From contig NZ_LWBU01000376.1 of the NCBI RefSeq assembly GCF_001646665.1, forward strand, positions 1 to 57,266: a stretch of 57,266 bases of DNA. Reading direction: 5' to 3'. This DNA comes from Streptomyces noursei (GTDB taxonomy: Bacteria > Actinomycetota > Actinomycetes > Streptomycetales > Streptomycetaceae). Of the stretch, positions 52,484 through 57,266 are shown piece by piece. Each line of letters begins with the position of its first letter. The stretch's first letter is position 1. The notes below the pieces were generated by a model. It did no database searches, was not told the origin of the DNA, and worked only from the letters and a program-made list of their open reading frames with translations. The position numbers were made by a program, and so were the translations under genes.

Positions 52484-53893
52484 TCACCCCTTGACGACGC
52501 CGAGCGGGACGAGCCGGGCCACCTTCCGGCAGAGTCCCGCGCCCTCGCTCGCCGCCACCACCTCGTCGACGTCCTTGTAGGCCTCGGGGGTCTCCTCCGC
52601 CAGTCCGCGCCAGGACACCGGGCGCACCGCGATGCCGTCGCCCTCCAGCCGCGCCCGCAGCCGCTTGCCGTCGGTGGTCCGCGCGGCCTCGTGGCGGCTC
52701 ATCACCCGGCCCGCGCCGTGGCAGGTGGAGTGGAAGGCGCCGCCGCCCGGGACGCCGGTGAGCACGTACGAGGCGGTCCCCATGGTGCCGGGGATGAGCA
52801 CCGGCTGGCCCGCGGGGCGCAGGTCGTCGGGGAGCTCCGGGTGCCCGGGCGGGAACGCCCGCGTGGCCCCCTTGCGGTGGACGCACAGCCGGCGCGGCTC
52901 GCCGCGCACCTGGTGGGTCTCCGTCTTGGCGAGGTTGTGCGACACGTCGTACACCAGCGTCAGGCGGGCGCCGGCCTCGCGCCGGAACACCCCGCGGGCG
53001 GCCTCGGCGAGCAGCTGCCGGTTGGCGCGGCCGTAGTTCGCCGCGGCGGCCATCGCTCCGAGGTAGGCGCGGCCCTCCGGCGAGTCGACCGGGGCGCAGG
53101 CCAGTTGCCGGTCCGGCACGGTGATCCCGTACCGGGCCATGGCTCTCTCCATCAGCCGTACGTGGTCGGAGCAGATCTGGTGCCCGAGCCCGCGCGAGCC
53201 GCAGTGGATCATCACGCACACCTGGCCGGCGGTGATCCCGAACGCGTCGGCCACGGACTCGTCGTAGACCTCGGTGACCAGCTGGACCTCCAGGAAGTGG
53301 TTCCCCGACCCGAGGCTGCCGACCTGTCCGAGTCCCCGTTCGCGGGCCCGCCGGTCCACCTGATCGGGGTCCGCGTCGGCGACGGCCCCGCCGTCCTCGC
53401 AGCGCCGCAGGTCCCGCTCCTCGCCGTGTCCCTCCTCCACCGCGTACCGGGATCCGCTCCGGAGGATGCCTTCCAGCTGCCGTCCGGTCACGGGCCAGAC
53501 CCCGCCCGGTCCGGCGCCGCGCGGGACGACGCGGCCGAGGCCGTCCATGAGCGGGTGCAGCACGGGCTGCAGGGCCCGCCGGTCGCAGTCGGCCGCCAGG
53601 AGCCGCACCCCGCAGGAGATGTCGAATCCGACGCCGCCGGGCGACACCACACCACCGTCGCCGGGGTCGGTGGCGGCCACTCCCCCGATGGGGAAGCCGT
53701 AGCCCCAGTGGACGTCGGGCATGGCGTACGAGGCGCCCACGATCCCCGGCAGCGTCGCCACGTCGACGACCTGCCGCAGGGACATCTCCGCGTCCCGCAG
53801 CAGTTCCCGGGACGCGAACACCACGCCCGGCACCCGCATGGTCCCCCGGCGGGTGATGCGGAAGCGGTAGGGACCTTCTTCCACGTACTCCAT
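52484..53893 (-). CDS. rtcB: RtcB family tRNA/RNA-splicing ligase
   Basis: A 469-aa RtcB. Conserved: YAMPDVHWGYGFPIGG, GVGFDISCGVRLL with the Mn-binding Cys, GSGNHFLEVQ, MIHCGSRGLGHQI, GTMGTASYVLTG, and FHSTCHGAGRVMSR with the His that becomes guanylylated. It joins 3'-phosphate or 2',3'-cyclic phosphate ends to 5'-OH ends with GTP and Mn. ATG 53893 is preceded by GGGAGG. Its partner archease is the convergent neighbour. Confidence 0.95.
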   Translation of the reverse strand: MEYVEEGPYRFRITRRGTMRVPGVVFASRELLRDAEMSLRQVVDVATLPGIVGASYAMPDVHWGYGFPIGGVAATDPGDGGVVSPGGVGFDISCGVRLLAADCDRRALQPVLHPLMDGLGRVVPRGAGPGGVWPVTGRQLEGILRSGSRYAVEEGHGEERDLRRCEDGGAVADADPDQVDRRARERGLGQVGSLGSGNHFLEVQLVTEVYDESVADAFGITAGQVCVMIHCGSRGLGHQICSDHVRLMERAMARYGITVPDRQLACAPVDSPEGRAYLGAMAAAANYGRANRQLLAEAARGVFRREAGARLTLVYDVSHNLAKTETHQVRGEPRRLCVHRKGATRAFPPGHPELPDDLRPAGQPVLIPGTMGTASYVLTGVPGGGAFHSTCHGAGRVMSRHEAARTTDGKRLRARLEGDGIAVRPVSWRGLAEETPEAYKDVDEVVAASEGAGLCRKVARLVPLGVVKG

Positions 53894-54096
53894 GGCGGCC
53901 TCCCGAGGCGCCCGCGCCCCCCGGTTTCCGTTCTCCGGCACGTGCCGCGTTTCCCGCGCGGGCACCGGCAAACACGTCGCCGCGCGCGGACGGGCACGGA
54001 CGCGCGGGGACGCGCGGGGGCCGCGGGAACGGGTGTCGCGCTCCGTCCCCGCCGGGCGCGGGGGCCGCCGGTGGGCGGCTGCTGGCTTCGTACGCC

Positions 54097-54303
54097 ATGC
54101 GATCACATGACTACGACCTGGACTTCCGCGACCGGGCCAGGCGGGTGCGCGCCTGGGGCATCGGCCTGTCGGTGCCCGTCTCGGTCGCCGGGGCGATGCT
54201 GTTCACCGGCGGCAGCGTGAGCAGCCGGATGAGCGCGCACGCGGAGGCCGTGCGCATGCTCGACGGGCTCGCCGAGCGGCCTCCCACGAAGCAGCAAAGT
54301 TGA
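54097..54303 (+). CDS. Small membrane protein
   Basis: A 68-aa protein with one hydrophobic segment, WGIGLSVPVSVAGAMLFTGG (about 20-39), between a charged N-terminus (DYDLDFRDRARRVR) and a short cytosolic or extracellular tail. ATG 54097 lacks a clear ribosome-binding site. Unknown function; plausible but short. Confidence 0.6.
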   Translation: MRSHDYDLDFRDRARRVRAWGIGLSVPVSVAGAMLFTGGSVSSRMSAHAEAVRMLDGLAERPPTKQQS

Positions 54304-54311
54304 GCCGCGAC

Positions 54312-54340
54312 TTGTCAACTTGCCTGGTGCGAGTTATATA
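54312..54340 (+). promoter_or_regulatory. Strong promoter of hsp20 gene with operator-like dyad
   Basis: TTGTCA, 17 bp, TATATA: nearly consensus for a principal-sigma promoter and rare at this GC content. The spacer contains AACTTG-N7-CGAGTT (54317-54335), an imperfect dyad where a heat-shock repressor could bind. The leader to ATG 54410 would be about 60 nt. Confidence 0.7.
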
Positions 54341-54409
54341 AATGTCGAGCAGGCCGGATGGCCTGACCCTTCGACGACGAATGGACGACCACGAGGAGGC
54401 GACGACTCG

Positions 54410-54835
54410 ATGCTCATGCAGACGGACCCCTTCCGTGAGCTGGACCGTTTCACCCAGCAGCTCTTCGACGGTGCGCGGCGTCCCACGGCGATGCCCATGG
54501 ACGCCTGGCGCGAGGACGGCTCGGTGCGCGTCATGTTCGACCTGCCGGGCGTCGACCCCGAGACGGTGGACCTGAAGGTCGAGCGGAACGTGCTGACCGT
54601 CCAGGCCGAGCGCAAGCCCGTGGCCACCGGGGAGGGCGTCGAGCCGGTCATCTCGGAGCGGCCCACGGGCACCTTCACCCGGCAGGTCTTCCTGGGCGAG
54701 ACCCTGGACACCGAGCGCATCGAGGCCACGTACGACGCGGGCGTGCTGAGCCTGCGCATCCCGATCGCCGAGCAGGCGAAGCCGCGCAAGATCGAGATCA
54801 TGAGCGGCGGCGGCCGCAAGGAGCTGCTGTCCTGA
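54410..54835 (+). CDS. Hsp20/alpha-crystallin small heat-shock protein
   Basis: A 141-aa Hsp20. It starts MLMQTDPFRELDRF; the alpha-crystallin domain spans about 35-130: VMFDLPGVDPETVDLKVERNVL, RPTGTFTRQVFLGETLD, and YDAGVLSLRIPIAEQAKPRKIEI. The last segment includes the G-V-L motif. It prevents aggregation of unfolded proteins in the cytosol. ATG 54410 follows GAGGAGG at 11 nt. Resembles Hsp18 of streptomycetes, whose gene is controlled by a repressor; a dyad in the promoter spacer fits such control. Confidence 0.94.
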   Translation: MLMQTDPFRELDRFTQQLFDGARRPTAMPMDAWREDGSVRVMFDLPGVDPETVDLKVERNVLTVQAERKPVATGEGVEPVISERPTGTFTRQVFLGETLDTERIEATYDAGVLSLRIPIAEQAKPRKIEIMSGGGRKELLS

Positions 54836-54914
54836 GCCCGACGGGTGGGCGCGCCCGCCCGGGGCCCGCCCACCCTCGCACACCGCCCCGCGACCGACGC
54901 GAAGGGAGACCACT

Positions 54915-55079
54915 GTGGCAGCACTGACCTGGCTGGCCGTCCCCCTGACGGCCGGCCTCGGCGCGAGCGTCTGGGCCTGGTACGTGTCGCGCCCCCACCC
55001 CACCGACGTCTGGACCGACGTGCGCGACCACGAGCGGCTCCGGGCCGCGTTCGGCCGCATCGCGCCCGGACGCGGCTGA
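54915..55079 (+). CDS. Small single-pass membrane protein
   Basis: A 54-aa protein from GTG 54915 with AAGGGAG at 7 nt. The first 25 residues form a transmembrane helix (LTWLAVPLTAGLGASVWAWY), followed by SRPHPTDVWTDV and a basic helix (HERLRAAFGRI). It lies 79 bp after the hsp20 gene and may share its transcript. Unknown function. Confidence 0.65.
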   Translation: MAALTWLAVPLTAGLGASVWAWYVSRPHPTDVWTDVRDHERLRAAFGRIAPGRG

Positions 55080-55089
55080 CGGTCCGAAC

Positions 55090-55144
55090 GGCCCGGGACC
55101 GGACGGCCGGGCGGCCGGTGGCCCGGGACCGGACGGCCGGGCGG
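55090..55144. repeat. 25-bp perfect direct repeat
   Basis: A 25-bp unit beginning GGCCCGGGACCGGACGG occurs at 55090-55114 and again at 55120-55144, separated by CCGGT. Located just after the small membrane protein gene, in the convergent gap to the DUF3040 gene. Confidence 0.75.
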
Positions 55145-55214
55145 TCACGGGGCATGCGGGCGGACACCGGCGGCACACCCGGCCGCCGTCACGGCGGGCC
55201 GGGCGGCGCAGCGG

Positions 55215-55520
55215 TCACATGGAGACGGCCGGCGTGAGGCTTCCGGCCGGCGGCGCGGTCCCGTCCGACGAGGCGTTGAGGACGGCCGTCAGGAGCAGCC
55301 CCACGAGGGCGATGACGACCAGGACCAGGACGGTCCTCCTGCGCCGGCTCCGACGCGGCTTCGGCCGCGGCCCCGCCTCCGGCGGGACGGGTCCGCCACC
55401 GCGGCCCTGTCCGGAGAACTGGGCGTTGAGCGTGCTCATCCGGGCCGCGAGCTCGGGGTCGTCACTGGTGAGCCCCCGCTCGATCCGCCCGATGATGCGC
55501 CCTTCCGGCTCGTGTTCCAT
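55215..55520 (-). CDS. DUF3040 membrane protein
   Basis: A 101-aa protein of the actinobacterial DUF3040 family: IIGRIERGLTSDDPELAARMSTL near the N-terminus, a basic region (RPKPRRSRRRR), and one transmembrane helix (TVLVLVVIALVGLLLTAVL). The C-terminal 20 residues are extracellular if the positive-inside rule holds. ATG 55520 was chosen to fit the family's start just before this helix. Function unknown. Confidence 0.82.
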   Translation of the reverse strand: MEHEPEGRIIGRIERGLTSDDPELAARMSTLNAQFSGQGRGGGPVPPEAGPRPKPRRSRRRRTVLVLVVIALVGLLLTAVLNASSDGTAPPAGSLTPAVSM

Positions 55521-55622
55521 GGCGGCACCTGATTCATGGGAAGGAGTCACGCGCGGGAGAGGCCTCTCTCCATGCTCGTCATTCTCCCCCATCCGGACCG
55601 TTCCGGCCCGGGGGCGGCGCCC

Positions 55623-56126
55623 TCAGCCCGCGGTGACCCTGGCGGCGAAGGCCTCCAGGTTGCCCGCCATGCGCGCCACGCGCTCCTCGACGGTGAGGGA
55701 CTCCTCGTACCGCCCCGAGCGCAGCTTGGGCTGCCGCTTGCCGCGCACGTACAAGGGACAGGCGAGGTCGGAGCAGACGTAGATGCCGACGGTGTCGCCC
55801 TCGCGGCCCCGCGCACCCGCCAGCGGGGCGGCGAGCAGGGTGACGCCGGAGGCGGCGTGCCCGGTGAGGCAGATCTGGCAGAGGCTCGACTTGACCGCGC
55901 TGGTGCGCCCCACCGCCGGGACGCGCAGGGTGATGCCCAGCGGTCCGTTCGCACGGGGCACGACGAGATGGGCCCGCAGCGGCGCCCCGGGATCCACCCA
56001 CCCGAGGAAGTCCAGGTCCTCCCAGGGGAGGCCGGCGAAGTCCGCGGGCAGCTTCAGCCGCAGGGCCTCACCCTTGGTGCAGTTCACGAAGGACGAGCGG
56101 ATCTGTTTCTCACTGAGCGGTTCCAC
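55623..56126 (-). CDS. FBP-domain (treble-clef) zinc-finger protein
   Basis: A 167-aa protein resembling the C-terminal zinc-finger domain of elongation factor G-binding proteins (FBP domain). LSEKQIRSSFVNCTKGEALRL opens it; CQICLTG and CSDLACPLY supply the zinc ligands. Such proteins bind EF-G and aid ribosome release, for example in fusidic-acid tolerance; this form lacks the N-terminal EF-G-binding half. It starts at GTG 56126. Divergent from the S41 peptidase gene. Confidence 0.82.
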   Translation of the reverse strand: MEPLSEKQIRSSFVNCTKGEALRLKLPADFAGLPWEDLDFLGWVDPGAPLRAHLVVPRANGPLGITLRVPAVGRTSAVKSSLCQICLTGHAASGVTLLAAPLAGARGREGDTVGIYVCSDLACPLYVRGKRQPKLRSGRYEESLTVEERVARMAGNLEAFAARVTAG

Positions 56127-56254
56127 GGGCGTCGACCCTACGCAGGGGCCGGCCGTGCCGCATGTCAATATCCGCCCGCAGGCCGTGCCGCCGGCCGGCC
56201 GTGTCCCGTAAATGCTTTCCCCGCGGGGGTGTTGGCGGCCTAGCATGACCGGCC

Positions 56255-57148
56255 ATGCCCACGAACGCAGAGATCATCGATCGCGCCCTGGACCGGATCA
56301 CGGCCGGGTACGTCTTCCCCGGCAGGACCGCCGACATCGCCGCCGCGATCCGCCGCCGGCTGGACGCCGGGGAGTACGACGGGCTGGAGGCCCGCCCGCT
56401 CTGCGAGAGGGTGACCGCCCACCTCCAGGAGGTCTGCCCGGACAAGCACCTGCGTCTGCTGTGGACCGAGGAGCCGCAGGACCTCGATCCGTCGTCCGCG
56501 GACGACGGCCGGGCGGCGTTCCTCGCCCTTCTCAGGGCGGAGAACCAGGGCATCCGCCGCTTCGAACGGCTGGACGGCAACGTCGGGTTCATCGACATCC
56601 GGCGCATCGCGTACGCGGACGAGGGCGGCCGGGCGATCGGCGCGGCGATGGAGCTGGTCGCCGGCAGCTCCGCCCTGATACTCGACCTCCGGGAATGCCG
56701 GGGCGGCGCGCCCGAGGGCGCGGCGATGTGGTGCAGCTACTTCTTCCCCGACGACCAGGTGCACCTCAACGACATCTACGACCGCTCCACGGACTCCACC
56801 CGCCAGTTCTGGACCACCTCCCACCTTCCCGCGCCCCGCTACCTGGACCGGCCGGTGTACGTGCTGACCAGCGGCGTCACCTTCTCGGGCGGCGAGGACG
56901 TCGCGTACACCCTCCAGACCCACGGCCGGGCGACGGTGTACGGCGAGACGACCCGCGGGGGCGCCCATCCGACGGCCCGGCACCCGGTGGCGGAGCACGT
57001 CCTCGTGACGGTCCCCACCGCCCGCACCATCAGCACGGTGACCGGCACGAACTGGGAGGGCGTCGGGGTGGTCCCCGACGTGCCCGTCCCCGCCGGCCGG
57101 GCACTCGACGCGGCGCACGAGGCCGCCCTCGGGGCACTCGGCGCCTGA
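56255..57148 (+). CDS. S41 family peptidase
   Basis: A 297-aa protein of the S41 (tail-specific/IRBP-like) group: DGNVGFIDIRRIAY near 108-120, SSALILDLRECRGG, and VYVLTSGVTFSGGEDVAYTL with the likely catalytic Ser211 and Glu214. No PDZ domain and no signal peptide are seen, so it may be cytosolic. ATG 56255 follows TAGCAT by 8 nt without a clear ribosome-binding site, again suggesting a leaderless message. Substrate unknown. Confidence 0.87.
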   Translation: MPTNAEIIDRALDRITAGYVFPGRTADIAAAIRRRLDAGEYDGLEARPLCERVTAHLQEVCPDKHLRLLWTEEPQDLDPSSADDGRAAFLALLRAENQGIRRFERLDGNVGFIDIRRIAYADEGGRAIGAAMELVAGSSALILDLRECRGGAPEGAAMWCSYFFPDDQVHLNDIYDRSTDSTRQFWTTSHLPAPRYLDRPVYVLTSGVTFSGGEDVAYTLQTHGRATVYGETTRGGAHPTARHPVAEHVLVTVPTARTISTVTGTNWEGVGVVPDVPVPAGRALDAAHEAALGALGA

Positions 57149-57266
57149 CCGCCGCGTCCCGGGCGGGCGACCGCCCCGGACCCGGCGCGGGCGACGGATT
57201 GGGGGCGGCGCGGGTGACCAGCCCCGATTCGTGGGCGAGGACCAGCGCCCTAGGTGTATTGACCCG
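57149..57266. other. Terminal intergenic sequence
   Basis: 118 bases after the peptidase gene. Nothing but GC-rich complementary stretches close to the stop, possibly a weak terminator, is visible before the window ends. Confidence 0.4.

Overview
The window is a 57 kb chromosomal stretch of a high-GC actinomycete, almost certainly a Streptomyces. Supporting signs are about 72% GC with strong third-position GC, frequent GTG starts, 4-nt start/stop overlaps, and actinomycete families such as DUF3040, the FBP zinc-finger family, YunG, a lit/crt light-inducible carotenoid locus, a paired sigma factor and IclR-type regulator, and an archease/RtcB pair. No IS element, integrase, CRISPR array, tRNA or rRNA was seen. 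The first 203 bases are G/C homopolymer, including 36 consecutive C, and look like a damaged contig end.

Layout. (1) 1-13228, minus strand: a stress or chaperone-like locus. It encodes a DUF4132 protein, a 1682-aa protein of unknown family, a MoxR-type AAA+ ATPase, a 1316-aa DUF5682-VWA fusion and a SWIM zinc-finger protein. The order resembles the E. coli yehI/yehL/yehM/yehP/yehQ set. It is preceded by an exact match to the RecA-independent (PafBC-type) DNA-damage promoter consensus. (2) 13422-16392: two bacterial PH-domain membrane proteins divergent from a TetR regulator. (3) 16592-24198: small secreted proteins, EF-hand and CBS proteins, a YunG protein, a GNAT acetyltransferase, a TetR/SRPBCC divergent pair, and HD, DinB-like and alpha/beta-hydrolase proteins. 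(4) 24269-26839: a double MerR regulator divergent from an erythromycin esterase, then an HU-like protein. (5) 26924-38535: the light-inducible carotenoid locus: litS, litR, photolyase, a litQ-like SDR, crtI, crtB, a Rieske/DUF5914 oxygenase, crtU and crtY. The gene content predicts isorenieratene-type aromatic carotenoids, but no GGPP synthase (crtE) is present here. (6) 38786-49624: a maltokinase-cap protein, a Gmad2 lipoprotein, a YjbR/MmcQ protein, an ATP-grasp protein, an orphan PstS, and a 1554-aa second paralog of the large protein of region 1. (7) 49340-57148: a sigma factor, an IclR-type regulator and archease in series, convergent RtcB ligase, Hsp20, small membrane proteins, DUF3040, FBP and S41-peptidase genes.

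A recurrent regulatory theme stands out. A TGTCAGTG-N8-nAnnnT element occurs five times. Two copies lie upstream of the two large-paralog systems and one upstream of YjbR/MmcQ. In four of the five cases the -10 ends 6-7 nt before an ATG, which predicts leaderless mRNAs. The lit/crt genes share a different short motif, GCATC(C)GGA, in their upstream regions, and at litR a palindrome exactly brackets the -10 hexamer.
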